A DNA stretch of 62,068 nt from an uncultured Pseudomonadota bacterium (GCA_937891735.1 CALAGR010000008.1:1-62068), one strand, 5' to 3'; counted from the first letter of the stretch, positions 7,146 to 16,372 are shown. The notes: generated from the sequence alone by a model not told the origin. Program-made: numbers and translations.

Positions 7146-9686
7146 TCAGTCTTTCCCGAACGCGGCCTTGACCAGCTCCACGGCCAGCAGGGCCCCCACA
7201 CCCGCGGCCACCGCGACGCCCAGCTCGGGCAGCGGCACCGGCACGAAGTGCAGCAGCGCGTTGAGGCCGGGCAGGTACGTCAGCGCCGCGGTCACCACGA
7301 GGGCGCCCCCCGCGACCCAGGGGAACACGGCGTTGGGACGGCGAAGCAGGGCGAACGCGCTGAGGCGACCGGAGCGGTTGGCGAGGATCAAGCCGACGTT
7401 GGCCACCATCAGCGTGGCGAAGGCGAGGCTCCGGGCGGCGTCGGGCTCGGACGCGTGGAGCGAGCTGCCCCACAGGAACACGGCCAGCGTCACGGCCAGC
7501 ACGCTCAGCCCCTGCACCACCGCGAGCGCGAACACGGAGCCGCTCACCATGCGCGCGTCCCGCGGACGGGGAGGACGCCGCATGAGGTCCTCCTCCTCGG
7601 GCTCCGCTTCGAAGACCAGCGAGCAGGCCGGGTCGATGACCAGCTCCAGGAGCACGATGTGGACCGGAAGAAGGACCGCGGGCCACCCGGCGACGGCGGG
7701 GATGAACACGAGGCCCGCGACGGGCACGTGGATGGCGATGATGTAGGCCATCGACTTGCGGAGGTTGTCGAAGATCCGCCGCCCCTGGGCCATCGCGCCG
7801 ACGAGGCTGTCGAAGTCGTCCTCCAGGAGCACCAGCGCCGCGGCCTCGCGGGCCACCTCGGTGCCCCGACGGCCCATGGCCACGCCGATGTGAGCGGCCG
7901 TCAGGGCCGGTGCGTCGTTCACGCCGTCGCCGGTCATGGCCACGATCTCGCCGCCACCTTGCAGGACCTGCACGATGCGGAGCTTGTCCTCGGGGAGGAT
8001 GCGCGCGGCCACGTGGGTCCCTCGCAGCCGGGCCAGCAGGTCCGTGTCGTTCAGGCCGGTCAGCTCGGAGCCGGTGATGGGCTCGGAGTCGGGGAGCCCG
8101 GCAGAGCGGGCGATGCTCGCCGCGGTGGTCGGGTAGTCCCCGGTGATCATCAGCACGCGCACCCCCGCGCCGTGGCACCGGGCGATGGCGTCGGACACGC
8201 CCGGACGCAGCGGATCCTCGAACGCCACGAGCCCCGCCAGATCGAAGGCGAAGTCGTGCTGGATGGCGGGCAGGGCCGGGTCGTCGTGCCTGGAGTGGGC
8301 GACGCCGAGCACCCGCCAGCCCCGGAGGGCGAAGGCGTCCACCTCCGCCGAGAGCCGGCGCGCGGTGGGTTCGTCGAGGTGACACAGGTCGAAGATCGCC
8401 TCGGGTGATCCCTTCGCGGACACCTCCTGCACCGGGGCGCCCTCCGCGGTCTTCCACGCCAGGGTCATCGCCAGCAGATCCGAGGACAGCGGGTACTCGT
8501 GCCTGAGATCCCAGTCGGGGTGCAGGTGCTCGGTCTGGCGCAGCGCCGAGCGCCCCAGGGCGTGCAGCGCCACCTCCATCGGATCGGTGGGCGTCACGTG
8601 GCTCGCCAGGATGGCGTGTTCGAGGACCCCGTGCAGCGCCTCCTCCAGGGTCTCGGGGCTGTCGTCGAGCACCTCGCCGCGCTCCGGCGTCCACAGCGCG
8701 CGCACGAGCATCCGGTTCTCAGTCAGCGTGCCGGTCTTGTCGGTGCACAGCACGGTGGTGGCGCCCAGCGTCTCGATGACGGACATGCGGCGGGTCAGCA
8801 CGCCCACGCGGGAGATCCGGTGTGCGCCCAGGGCCAGGAACACGGTCAGGACCACCGGGAACTCCTCCGGGAGCAGCGCCATGGCCGTGGCGAGGCCGCT
8901 CAACAGGCCCTGGACCCACTCTGAGCGGCTCACGCCGTACACGACAGCGACCCCCACGGAGAGGAAGGCGGCGGCGGTCGCGGCGATCCTGACGATGCGC
9001 CGGGTCTCGTCCTGCAGCGCGCTCCGCCCCGGAGACAGCGTGGCCAGGGCGGCGCCGATGCGGCCCATCTCGGTGGCCGGGCCCGTCGCCGTGACCTCGG
9101 CCAGGCCCTGGCCCCGGACCACCAGGGTGCCCGCGAAGAGGCAGGGCGTGTCGTCGCCTCCCGGGCGGGCGGGGGGCAGGTCGCCAGCCTCGGGACGCTT
9201 CCGCACCGCCACCGACTCGCCGGTGAGCAGGCTCTCGTCCACGGACACGCTGGTCCCGTCGCGCAGCACCCCGTCCGCCGGCACACGCTGGCCCTCGCTG
9301 AGGACGACGAGGTCTCCCCGCACGATCTCCGCGCTGGGGATCGTCTGGCGCGCGCCGTCTCGAACGACCACGGCCCGGGGCTGGGACAGATCGCGCAGGG
9401 CCTCCAGGGATCGCTCCGTGCGCCGCTCCTGCACGACGGTGATTCCGATGATCATCACGACGAAGCCCAGCAGCATCAGCGCTTCCCGAGGATCGCCCAG
9501 CAGGAGGTACAGACCGCCGCACGCGACGAGCAGCAGGAACATCGGCTCCCTCAGCACCTCGATGATGACGTGCAGGGTGTCGCGCCGGGTCGCGTCCGGC
9601 AGCGTGTTCGGCCCGTCGCGGGCGAGCCGTTGGGCCGCGTCCGCGACCGTGAGGCCGGTGTGCAACAGAGTCTCCCTTCGGTTCAC
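7146..9686 (-). CDS. P-type cation-transporting ATPase (P2-like)
   Basis: An 846-residue membrane ATPase. It has an N-terminal cation-ATPase segment, two helices, the actuator motif LTGES, a PEEFP motif in helix M4, the phosphorylation motif DKTGT with Asp316, the hinge MTGDGVNDAP, and a C-terminal bundle of about four to six helices. The layout matches Ca2+/other-cation P2 ATPases of bacteria. PEEFP replaces the PEGLP of classical Ca2+ pumps, so the transported ion is uncertain. The start is a GTG at 9686 with no strong ribosome-binding site. It sits 73 bp downstream of the cytochrome operon on the same strand. Confidence 0.93.
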   Translation of the reverse strand: MNRRETLLHTGLTVADAAQRLARDGPNTLPDATRRDTLHVIIEVLREPMFLLLVACGGLYLLLGDPREALMLLGFVVMIIGITVVQERRTERSLEALRDLSQPRAVVVRDGARQTIPSAEIVRGDLVVLSEGQRVPADGVLRDGTSVSVDESLLTGESVAVRKRPEAGDLPPARPGGDDTPCLFAGTLVVRGQGLAEVTATGPATEMGRIGAALATLSPGRSALQDETRRIVRIAATAAAFLSVGVAVVYGVSRSEWVQGLLSGLATAMALLPEEFPVVLTVFLALGAHRISRVGVLTRRMSVIETLGATTVLCTDKTGTLTENRMLVRALWTPERGEVLDDSPETLEEALHGVLEHAILASHVTPTDPMEVALHALGRSALRQTEHLHPDWDLRHEYPLSSDLLAMTLAWKTAEGAPVQEVSAKGSPEAIFDLCHLDEPTARRLSAEVDAFALRGWRVLGVAHSRHDDPALPAIQHDFAFDLAGLVAFEDPLRPGVSDAIARCHGAGVRVLMITGDYPTTAASIARSAGLPDSEPITGSELTGLNDTDLLARLRGTHVAARILPEDKLRIVQVLQGGGEIVAMTGDGVNDAPALTAAHIGVAMGRRGTEVAREAAALVLLEDDFDSLVGAMAQGRRIFDNLRKSMAYIIAIHVPVAGLVFIPAVAGWPAVLLPVHIVLLELVIDPACSLVFEAEPEEEDLMRRPPRPRDARMVSGSVFALAVVQGLSVLAVTLAVFLWGSSLHASEPDAARSLAFATLMVANVGLILANRSGRLSAFALLRRPNAVFPWVAGGALVVTAALTYLPGLNALLHFVPVPLPELGVAVAAGVGALLAVELVKAAFGKD

Positions 9687-9759
9687 CGCGGATCGGGCTG
9701 CATGGAACGAGCCACGCGTCCGGCCCGCAGGCTACATCCCGGTGCCTGGTGACCAGATG

Positions 9760-10269
9760 TCAGTCGTCGTCCCCGTCCTCCTCGTGGTGCTTCTTTCGCT
9801 CTCCTTCGTGGCGCTCGCCCTCCTCCTCGTAGTTCCCCTGGTCGGCGGCGAGGTGGCAGGCGGGGCAGTTGGCCTTCGAGGCCACCTTGGGGTCCTTCCA
9901 GCGGTCTGGCGGGACCTCGCTCGCGTCGTGCTCGCGCTTCCACCACCGCAGCTCGGTGATGCGCAGGGGCGCGCCGTCCGTGGTGTCCCGCCCGGCCCCG
10001 CGCACGAGGTAGGCCTCGATCTGCTTGACCTTGTCGGGGGGCAGGGACGCGTCCTCCCCGAAGTGCCCGGACAGGCCCTTCATCATCGCCCGCCAGCTGG
10101 CCGCGGGCAGGAACGCCGGCTGGAAGGCCATGTGGCAGCCACCGCACTCCTTCAACACCACCGGGTCCTTCACGGGGGGCACCCGCTCCGGCCCGTCAGC
10201 GGCGGCCCCGCCCGCCAGGCACAGGCTCAGCAGGACGCTGGCCAGGGTCAACATGCTTCTGGTGATCAT
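9760..10269 (-). CDS. Diheme cytochrome c, DHC family
   Basis: A 169-residue secreted cytochrome. A signal peptide (core LTLASVLLSLCLAG, cleavage near AAA-D) precedes two haem sites, CGGCH (42-46) and CPACH (135-139). Conserved features of the DHC family are visible: FQPAFLPAASW, HFGEDASL and LRITELRWWKREH. The tail is very rich in His, Glu and Asp (about the last 25 residues), unusual and possibly metal-binding. It is the last gene of a three-gene operon with an SHP-like cytochrome and a membrane cytochrome b. By analogy with Rhodobacter, DHC passes electrons from the membrane cytochrome to SHP. The ATG at 10269 is preferred because it is followed at once by the signal peptide. Confidence 0.92.
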   Translation of the reverse strand: MITRSMLTLASVLLSLCLAGGAAADGPERVPPVKDPVVLKECGGCHMAFQPAFLPAASWRAMMKGLSGHFGEDASLPPDKVKQIEAYLVRGAGRDTTDGAPLRITELRWWKREHDASEVPPDRWKDPKVASKANCPACHLAADQGNYEEEGERHEGERKKHHEEDGDDD

Positions 10270-10286
10270 CTCGGTCTCCTTGCGGC

Positions 10287-10703
10287 TCACTGGCCGCTCA
10301 TGAAAGTGATGAAGTCGCCCTTCTCCAGCGGGCTGCACTCCCGCCCCAGCACGCTCCGGCAGTTGCGGCCGAACCACTTGTCCACCTCCTCGGGATCGCT
10401 GAAGCGGCGGGGCGTGCCGGACAGCGCGATGGGGTCGATGGCCTTGCCCGCCCGGGTGCGCCCGGACGCGGTGGGGTCCCGGCCGTGGCAGGTCGTGCAA
10501 GCGGGGGTGTCTTCCTTGCCCTGGCCCCACTCGGTCAAGAACAGGGTCTCGCCCCGCTTGGCCGAGAAGCCGGTGAAGCCAGGATCCGCCTGCTTCGCGG
10601 CGGCCTCCAGCCCGGCGAGGATCGCCTGGCGCGCAGGGGCCGAGGCCTCGGCGGGGACCTGGCCGAGCAGCAGGATCAGGACGAACAGGGTCGGGATCTT
10701 CAT
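10287..10703 (-). CDS. SHP-like oxygen-binding cytochrome c (DUF1924)
   Basis: A 138-residue secreted monohaem cytochrome matching the sphaeroides haem protein (SHP, DUF1924) pattern. It has a signal peptide, GETLF, the haem site CTTCH (69-73), a TGK-like AGKAIDPIA segment, and WFGRNC...GREC near the C-terminus. In SHP an Asn in the RNC motif is the unusual sixth haem ligand and swings away when O2 or NO binds; the equivalent here is Asn114, followed by Cys115 and Cys123, which could pair. SHP is thought to accept electrons from DHC and act on small ligands. Its ATG overlaps the stop of the cytochrome b gene (ATGA), showing translational coupling. Confidence 0.9.
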   Translation of the reverse strand: MKIPTLFVLILLLGQVPAEASAPARQAILAGLEAAAKQADPGFTGFSAKRGETLFLTEWGQGKEDTPACTTCHGRDPTASGRTRAGKAIDPIALSGTPRRFSDPEEVDKWFGRNCRSVLGRECSPLEKGDFITFMSGQ

Positions 10704-11848
10704 CGTGGGGTCTCCGGGACGGGGGGATGGATGAGCTCACCGGCGAAGCGGCCCGCGACCGCGTCGGGGTGACAGGCCTCGCAGTTGCCTGGGGAGCCGA
10801 GGGAGGGGGTGCGCTCCGCCTCCTCGAGCACGGCGGCGTGGCGGTGCTTCCACCAGGGGAGCTCGGTCACCGCCAGGGGTGGGGGGACCGGCGGCGTGCG
10901 GAGCCGGTTGGCGGCCTCCGTGTCCCACGTGGCGTTGGCGTTGTCGGCGAGCAGCGAGGTGATCGGCTCGGCCTTGCTCTGGGACAGGGAGGCGTCCTCG
11001 CCGAAGTGCTCATCGAGGGTGGCCATCATCAGGGTCCAGGAGGCCGCTGGCAGCAGGCTCGGGTGGTACAGCGTGTGGCAGGTCCCGCACTCGGCCTCGA
11101 AGGCGGCGTAGGCGGGCTCGGACTCCAGCGACCGCCACCCGCTGGGGGGGAGCTGGGCGAGCTCGCGGGCGCCCAGGCCGACGCTCAGGGAGAGGGCCGC
11201 GAGCAGGAGCAGGGCCAGCGGGGTGCGGGCCCGGGCCGGCGCGGGGAGGATCCCCGAGGGGTTGGCGCGGCGGCGCCCGGTGATCATCGAGCGGGCGAGG
11301 GGCTCGCGGCGGGTGCGCCCTTCGTGCAGGAGCCCCGCCAGATGCAGGACGATCCCCGCCACCAGCGCCCACGCGAGGAACTCGTGCACCTCCTTGCCGG
11401 AGCTGCCCACCGACCACGGCAGCCAGGCCCGCAGGGGCCCCCGCTGCTCCTCGCCGCCCAGGACGATCAGCCCGGTCACCACCAGGGCGCCGAGCGCCAC
11501 CACGACCAGCGCGAGCACCAGGCCGGCCAGGGGGTTGTGCCCGAGGTAGCGGGCGTGGTCCCGGCCCCGCAGCCGGTCCAGGATCCGCCGGGGAGAGAAC
11601 AGCGCGGCGGACAGCCTGCTGGGGCCGGATCCCAGGAACGCCCAGAGGACGCGGAACAGGACGAGGAGCGCCACGATCCCGCCCGCGGTGAGGTGGGGAT
11701 CCAGGGCCTGGGGCAGCAGGAAGAACCCGGTGACCAGCGCCGCGCTCACGGCCACCACGAGCGTCCAGTGGAAGACCCGCGTGGGCAGGTCCCACACGAG
11801 GACCTCCTCGGGTTCCTGGTCGCTCGGGGGTGGCGGATGATCGGTCAT
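10700..11848 (-). CDS. Cytochrome b561-like membrane protein fused to a DHC diheme domain
   Basis: A 382-residue fusion. Residues 15-190 are a four-helix cytochrome b of the Ni/Fe-hydrogenase/b561 type (VWDLPTRVFHWT near the N-terminus, later HEFLAW and HLAGLLHEG), with His residues able to bind two b haems. After a further helix (about 215-235) comes a periplasmic DHC-type domain with CGTCH (254-258) and CEACH (356-360) and the family's PSLLPAASW and HFGEDASL motifs. Membrane cytochrome and DHC are usually separate proteins; here one is fused and a second free DHC follows downstream, so the domain appears duplicated. It likely carries quinol electrons outward to SHP. The ATG at 11848 is chosen because the protein then begins with the usual cytoplasmic Pro/Glu stretch. 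Confidence 0.9.
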   Translation of the reverse strand: MTDHPPPPSDQEPEEVLVWDLPTRVFHWTLVVAVSAALVTGFFLLPQALDPHLTAGGIVALLVLFRVLWAFLGSGPSRLSAALFSPRRILDRLRGRDHARYLGHNPLAGLVLALVVVALGALVVTGLIVLGGEEQRGPLRAWLPWSVGSSGKEVHEFLAWALVAGIVLHLAGLLHEGRTRREPLARSMITGRRRANPSGILPAPARARTPLALLLLAALSLSVGLGARELAQLPPSGWRSLESEPAYAAFEAECGTCHTLYHPSLLPAASWTLMMATLDEHFGEDASLSQSKAEPITSLLADNANATWDTEAANRLRTPPVPPPLAVTELPWWKHRHAAVLEEAERTPSLGSPGNCEACHPDAVAGRFAGELIHPPVPETPR

Positions 11849-11961
11849 GGGACTCCGGTGGGTTCGATGGGAGCACCCTGCGTCCGCAGCCTCCAGGAGC
11901 CCATCCGGCAAACCACCTATGGGTCTTGCGTCGGTCGAATCTGGGATATCCTCCGCGGCCC

Positions 11962-12798
11962 TTGGCTCCCTCGATCCCGTCCCTCGCGCTCGCCGCGATC
12001 CTGCTGTCGGCGCTGCTGCACGCGGCCTGGAACGCGCTCCTCAAGGATGCGTCGGACAAGGGCGCCGCCGCCGCGCTGCTGGGGCTGGTGTCGGTGGGGG
12101 TGGCCGCCACCGCGGGGCTCTGGGTGGGCCGCCTGGACTTCGCGGCGACGGCCTGGGAGTGGGTGCTGCCCTGCGCGGGGATCGAGGTGATCTACTTCGC
12201 CACGCTGGCCCTGGCCCTTGAGCGGCTGCCCCTGGGCACGGCGTACGGGTTGTCCCGGGGGCTGGGGCTGCTCGTGGTGGTGCCGCTGTCCGTGGTGTTG
12301 TTCGCAGAGGCGTTCGATCCCGCCGACGTCCTGGGGGTGCTGCTGCTCGTGGCGGGCCTGTTCGCCCTGGTGCGGGGCGCGCCGTCGCGCAGCGGGGTGG
12401 CCCTCGCCGCGGTGTGCGGCCTCGCCATCGCGCTGTATCCGCTCCTGTACAAGCAGGCCCTCGGCTCGGGGATCGACCCGTATTCGCTGTTCGTGGCCTC
12501 GGTGGGCCTGTCCATCCCGGGCCAGGTGGCGATGCTGGGGCGCGGCGCGGTGACGCGCCTGCGCACGACGGCCCGGGCCGACGGAGGCCGGATCGTGCTG
12601 GGCGGCGTGCTGTGCGCCTCTTCGTTCCTGATCTTCCTGACCCTGCTGGAGGGGCACGGCGCGGGGCGCCTGACCGCGCTGCGCAACGCGAGCGTGGTGT
12701 TCGCGACCCTGTTGTCCATGCTCCAGGGCCGCGAGCGGACCCGTCGCGACCTGCTGTGCGCGGTGGGGGTCTCGGTGGGCTGCGTGCTGGTGGCCTGA
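11962..12798 (+). CDS. EamA/DMT-type membrane permease
   Basis: A 278-residue protein with about ten hydrophobic helices arranged as two repeats, the pattern of the drug/metabolite transporter superfamily. The first helix carries HAAWNALLK, a motif common in EamA proteins. No ATG or GTG precedes the first helix closely; TTG at 11962 is the best in-frame start, so the exact N-terminus is uncertain. It is divergent from the cytochrome operon across a 113-bp gap. Substrate is unknown. The stop codon lies inside a short tandem repeat. Confidence 0.8.
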   Translation: MAPSIPSLALAAILLSALLHAAWNALLKDASDKGAAAALLGLVSVGVAATAGLWVGRLDFAATAWEWVLPCAGIEVIYFATLALALERLPLGTAYGLSRGLGLLVVVPLSVVLFAEAFDPADVLGVLLLVAGLFALVRGAPSRSGVALAAVCGLAIALYPLLYKQALGSGIDPYSLFVASVGLSIPGQVAMLGRGAVTRLRTTARADGGRIVLGGVLCASSFLIFLTLLEGHGAGRLTALRNASVVFATLLSMLQGRERTRRDLLCAVGVSVGCVLVA

Positions 12799-12840
12799 GT
12801 GGTGCTGGCCTGGGTGGTGCTGGCCTGGGTGGTGCGGCCT
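12784..12840. repeat. 15-bp tandem repeat at a gene end
   Basis: Two exact copies of GTGGTGCTGGCCTGG (12799-12813, 12814-12828), flanked by partial copies on both sides. The left partial copy carries the stop codon of the permease gene and the right one abuts the stop of the convergent lamin-tail gene. It probably arose by slippage at the 3' end. Confidence 0.75.
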
Positions 12841-14806
12841 ACTGCGGGCAGCCGGGGTTGACGCCGCCCGGCGAGCCGAGGTCGCCGTTCGTGCCGTAGG
12901 TCGGCGCGCTGGACGCACACCAGCTGCTGCCCGTGTCGTTGCCCGTGGCGTCGGTGCCCGGCTGCAGGCTCATGGTGGCGCCCGCGGGATCGGGGAACAG
13001 CGTGCCGTTGTCCCAGGCCACGCGGTCCACCTCGAGGCCTTCGGGCGAGCTGACCACCAGCTCGTCCTCGCCGTTGCCCATGGTCATGTTGCCGCCGTAG
13101 CCGTAGGACACCGGGGCGCCGCCGTTGTCGGCGGCGACGGTGGTCTCGCCGAGCACGAGGCGCCCGTTGGCGGGCACCACCACGGCCTGGGTGACCAGGA
13201 ACCCGTCGGCGCCGTCGTCCGAGAAGCTCCACCCGAGCAGGCTGATCGCGGTGCCGGTGGTGTTCTCGACCTCGAACCACTCCTTGTCGGCGTCGTCGCC
13301 CGCCGGATCCCGCAGCACCTCGGTGATCACGAGGTCGCCGAACGCCGCGCCGCTGGGGGGCAGCGTGCAGCTCGCGTTGGGGGCGCCCGGGGTGCCGGTG
13401 GAGTTGCCGCTGAAGGGCGGGGCCAGGGAGGGGCACCAGTTGGACCCGTCGTCGTTGGACGTGGCGTCCAGGGCCGTGGGGTCCAGGTTCAGGGCCGCGC
13501 CCTCCTGGATGACGAAGGACACGTCGTCCCACACCACGCCGTCCACCTCTTCGCCGAGAGGCGAGATGAGGCGCAGCTCGTCGCCGCCGTTGCTCAGGGC
13601 GATGGCGCCCCCGTAGGCCACATCGACCGTCACGCCGCCGTTGAGGGTGCTGTCGGCCTCGTCCGCGAAGACCGCCTGGGCGTTGTGGGCCAGGGTCAGC
13701 GCGTCGTCGATGTACTCGTCCTCGCCGTCGTCGTCCCGGAGCAGCCAGCCGTGCAGGTTCACCGTCGCGCCCGAGGCGTTGTGCACCTCGAACCACTCCT
13801 GGTCGGTGTCGCTGCCGAACGCGTCCACGAACAGCTCGTTGATGATGAGGCCCCCCACGCAGTCGGGGGTGGTGGAGTCGCAGTCGTTGTCGACGAAGTC
13901 GCAGGCGACCTCGGTGCCGCCGAGCAGGGCCGTGGCCTCGCCGTCGTTGCAGTCACCGGCGCAGGCGGCCTGCCCGTCGCCGTCGGAGTCCGCGTCGGAC
14001 TGGATGCTGATGCGCTGGGGGTGGCGCGAGGCGAGGCTGTCGAACAGCAGCTCGGGGGCTGGCGGCAGTCCGTCGCCCTGGCCCGCGATGCCGCCGAGGA
14101 CCGCCCCGAAGGCGGTGGGGGTGATGGCGGCGACGCCGAAGGTGGCCTCGTACTGGCTCTCGCCCAGGGCATACACGCCCAGGGCGTAGTAGTTGCCGGC
14201 GGTCAGGGTGATGTCGAGATCCCCCGAGGAGTGGAACATCGTCACCCCGGCGTCGGCGGTGGCGACGACCGTGGACACGGAGGCGACCTGGGCGTAGCCG
14301 GTGGTGGGGCTGGAGCTCTCGTAGATCAGCCACTGCAGCCCCTGGCCGTCCACCGCGTCGAGGCGCTGCTCGAAGCTGGTCAGCACCACGTCGCCGTCCA
14401 CGCGCCACACGTTGCCCACGAACAGGTCGGCCAGGGTCGCGAGCTCGTCTCCGTCGGGCATGGTGAAGGCCACGTCTACGACGGTGGTGGCCGGCTCGCA
14501 GTCGTTGTCCTGCCCGTCGCAGACCTCCTGGTTGCCTGGAAAGTTGTTCGGATCGGCGTCGTCGCAGTCCGTGCCGGCGGGGGATCCGTCGCCGTCGGCG
14601 TCCGTCGCGGCGGAGTCGTCGTCGTCACCGGAGTCGTCGTCGTCGGCGGTGGTGTCATCGTCGTCGTCGTCGGCGGTGGTGTCGTCGTCGTCGGCGGTGG
14701 TGTCGTCGTCGTCGGGGATCTCCGTCGCGTCGTCGTCGTCGGTTCGGCCGCTGGGGCAGCCGGTGATGCAGAGGGCGAGGAAGGCGAGGAAGACAAAGCG
14801 GGGCAT
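12839..14806 (-). CDS. Lipoprotein with MopE-type motifs and two lamin-tail domains
   Basis: A 655-residue predicted lipoprotein. The N-terminal signal ends in ITGC-P, so Cys16 is the lipidation site, followed by a long Asp/Thr tract. Next comes one MopE-type unit (GTDCDDADPNN, VCDGQDNDC), a beta-rich domain, a second partial unit, and two lamin-tail-like domains. Their openings are IINELFVDAFG and VITEVLRDP, and each contains a WFEV-N and a GW core. Lamin-tail domains occur in bacterial surface proteins and often join to nucleases or adhesins, but no enzyme motif is seen. It is likely displayed on the cell surface. The Asp tract is a coding trinucleotide repeat that could vary in length. Confidence 0.88.
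   Translation of the reverse strand: MPRFVFLAFLALCITGCPSGRTDDDDATEIPDDDDTTADDDDTTADDDDDDTTADDDDSGDDDDSAATDADGDGSPAGTDCDDADPNNFPGNQEVCDGQDNDCEPATTVVDVAFTMPDGDELATLADLFVGNVWRVDGDVVLTSFEQRLDAVDGQGLQWLIYESSSPTTGYAQVASVSTVVATADAGVTMFHSSGDLDITLTAGNYYALGVYALGESQYEATFGVAAITPTAFGAVLGGIAGQGDGLPPAPELLFDSLASRHPQRISIQSDADSDGDGQAACAGDCNDGEATALLGGTEVACDFVDNDCDSTTPDCVGGLIINELFVDAFGSDTDQEWFEVHNASGATVNLHGWLLRDDDGEDEYIDDALTLAHNAQAVFADEADSTLNGGVTVDVAYGGAIALSNGGDELRLISPLGEEVDGVVWDDVSFVIQEGAALNLDPTALDATSNDDGSNWCPSLAPPFSGNSTGTPGAPNASCTLPPSGAAFGDLVITEVLRDPAGDDADKEWFEVENTTGTAISLLGWSFSDDGADGFLVTQAVVVPANGRLVLGETTVAADNGGAPVSYGYGGNMTMGNGEDELVVSSPEGLEVDRVAWDNGTLFPDPAGATMSLQPGTDATGNDTGSSWCASSAPTYGTNGDLGSPGGVNPGCPQ
14611..14745 (-). 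repeat. GAC trinucleotide-rich tract (poly-Asp coding)
   Basis: On the coding strand this is runs of GAC broken by ACC and GCC, forming degenerate units that encode D4-6 followed by TTA or SG. It codes the linker just after the lipidated Cys of the lamin-tail lipoprotein. Repeats of this kind can slip and change linker length in frame. Confidence 0.7.
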
Positions 14807-15120
14807 GACATCTCCGGGGTCGCGATTCGGAGGCGGGACGATGCCACGGGGGAGGGCGCTTGGGGCCCGAAGTGAGCCGGTGTGGCAAACCGTGACATCG
14901 CGGGGCGGGCCGGGCCTGGACGCACCCTCGGTGTTGCGCCAGGGGCGGGACTTCGCCGCACACCCGGCGTTCACGCACCCTCGTTCCAACCGTGATCAGT
15001 GCGAGAACCAGGCCCGGCGGCCCACTGAACCGGGGTGAGCTTTGAGAGCTGGGCGGGTTGGGGCGCATTCCCGGTCGAAGAGCGCACGTCGGCGTGGCCG
15101 TGGCGTGGTCGCCGGTCAGC
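14807..15120. other. Intergenic region, 314 bp, no gene seen
   Basis: This gap lies upstream of the lamin-tail gene and downstream of the diheme cytochrome gene, both on the minus strand. No convincing coding frame is present. It contains an 11-bp direct repeat, ACGCACCCTCG, at 14920-14930 and 14973-14983 (53-bp period), which could be a regulator site. No clear sigma-70 or sigma-54 promoter and no T-tailed terminator were recognised. Confidence 0.5.
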
Positions 15121-16338
15121 TCAGATCGAGCGCAGGTATGCGATCAGCTGCCGGCGTTCCTCCGCATCGAGCTCCAGCCCCCAGGTGTGTCCGGGCTCAC
15201 CGCGCTTGGGGTCGAACAGCTCCTCGAGGCTCGTGATCTCCCCGTTGTGCAGGTACGGACCCGTGCGGGCCACGCCCCGCAGGCTCGGGATCCGCGCGTA
15301 CCCCGTGCGTCGCATCGGACTCAGGCGCGCCGCCAGGTTCGTGCCGAGTTCCTCCACCGTGACCAGCCGATCCGAGGTGAAGTTGGGCGGCGCGTGGCAG
15401 GCCGCGCAGCCCGCGGCATCGAACACCGCTCGCCCAGCGTCCGCGTCGGCGCCGCCCTCCGAGACCGGCTCTGGAAAGTCCTGCGCCCGGATCCAGGCCG
15501 TGATCGCCCACACCAGCGGGCGGGGGATCCGGCTGCGCTCCTGGTTCGACGTGATGAACAGCGTCTCGCACCGAATCGCCAGCGTGCTCGGCTCCGTGTT
15601 GATCCAGTTGGCGTTCTGCTGCAGGTACGGCATGTCCCGCAGGCCGCCCAGGTCCGGGATGGCGAAGGGGTTGTCCAGCCCGTCGGTCAGCACGTCCGCC
15701 AGGCCCGGGCCGTTGCCGACGTCCATCGCCTTGTTGCCGAGCGTGGGGTTCAGCTCGCCCCACTCGTTGTAGGTGCAGTGGCACTGGCCGCACGTCGGGC
15801 CGACCCGCGCCGTGCCGTCGTCGTCCTCGAAGACCCGCAGCCCCACCCAGCCGTCGTCGGGCCGCCGCAGGAAGCCGGCCTGTTCCAGGGCCCCGGGGGT
15901 CGCCGCGAGGGCCTCGTACCGCGGATCGGCGCGGATCGGGTACTCGGCGATGACCCGCTCGCCCAGCCGCTCCCACTCGCTGCGGTCGGTCGGCAGGTCG
16001 GCAGGCAGCAGCGACTCCAGATCGCCGAGCTCGAGGGGCTCCCCCGCCGCCAGCCGGTCCCGGTCTTCGTCGGTCAGGGGTCGGGACGCCGGATCCCGCG
16101 TCGGCAGGATCTCCCAACCCTGCTCGGGGATCGCGTACCGCGCCAGCCGTCGCTGGGCGTAGCCGTTGTCCACGGTGAGCAGGTCCCGCTCCAGGACCGC
16201 CCGCCGGAACGCCACGTCGTACAGATAGGGGCCCGGGTTGTCAGGATCCACCGGCGTCGAGGCGGCCACGCAGCCCACGAGCAGCGCGGTCAGCAGGACC
16301 AGGGGGGAGGAACGACGCATGCGCACCCATCGTGCCAT
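15121..16338 (-). CDS. Diheme c-type cytochrome lipoprotein (CCP/MauG-like)
   Basis: A 405-residue predicted lipoprotein (signal ending LLVGC) with two haem-binding sites, CGQCH (183-187) and CAACH (311-315). The roughly 130-residue spacing and the phrases GPYLHNGEITSLEELFDPKRGEPGH and PSLRG near the C-terminus are typical of diheme peroxidase/MauG-like proteins. It probably works in the periplasm or at the cell surface as a peroxidase or electron-transfer oxidoreductase; the natural substrate cannot be told. The ATG at 16338 is preferred over 16320 because GGGGGAG lies 6 bp upstream. Only 34 bp separate its start from the divergent GH1 gene, so each promoter probably reaches into the other gene. 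Confidence 0.85.
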   Translation of the reverse strand: MARWVRMRRSSPLVLLTALLVGCVAASTPVDPDNPGPYLYDVAFRRAVLERDLLTVDNGYAQRRLARYAIPEQGWEILPTRDPASRPLTDEDRDRLAAGEPLELGDLESLLPADLPTDRSEWERLGERVIAEYPIRADPRYEALAATPGALEQAGFLRRPDDGWVGLRVFEDDDGTARVGPTCGQCHCTYNEWGELNPTLGNKAMDVGNGPGLADVLTDGLDNPFAIPDLGGLRDMPYLQQNANWINTEPSTLAIRCETLFITSNQERSRIPRPLVWAITAWIRAQDFPEPVSEGGADADAGRAVFDAAGCAACHAPPNFTSDRLVTVEELGTNLAARLSPMRRTGYARIPSLRGVARTGPYLHNGEITSLEELFDPKRGEPGHTWGLELDAEERRQLIAYLRSI

Positions 16339-16372
16339 TGCGCTCTCCCCCGGCCCATGGCACTCAGGGGGC

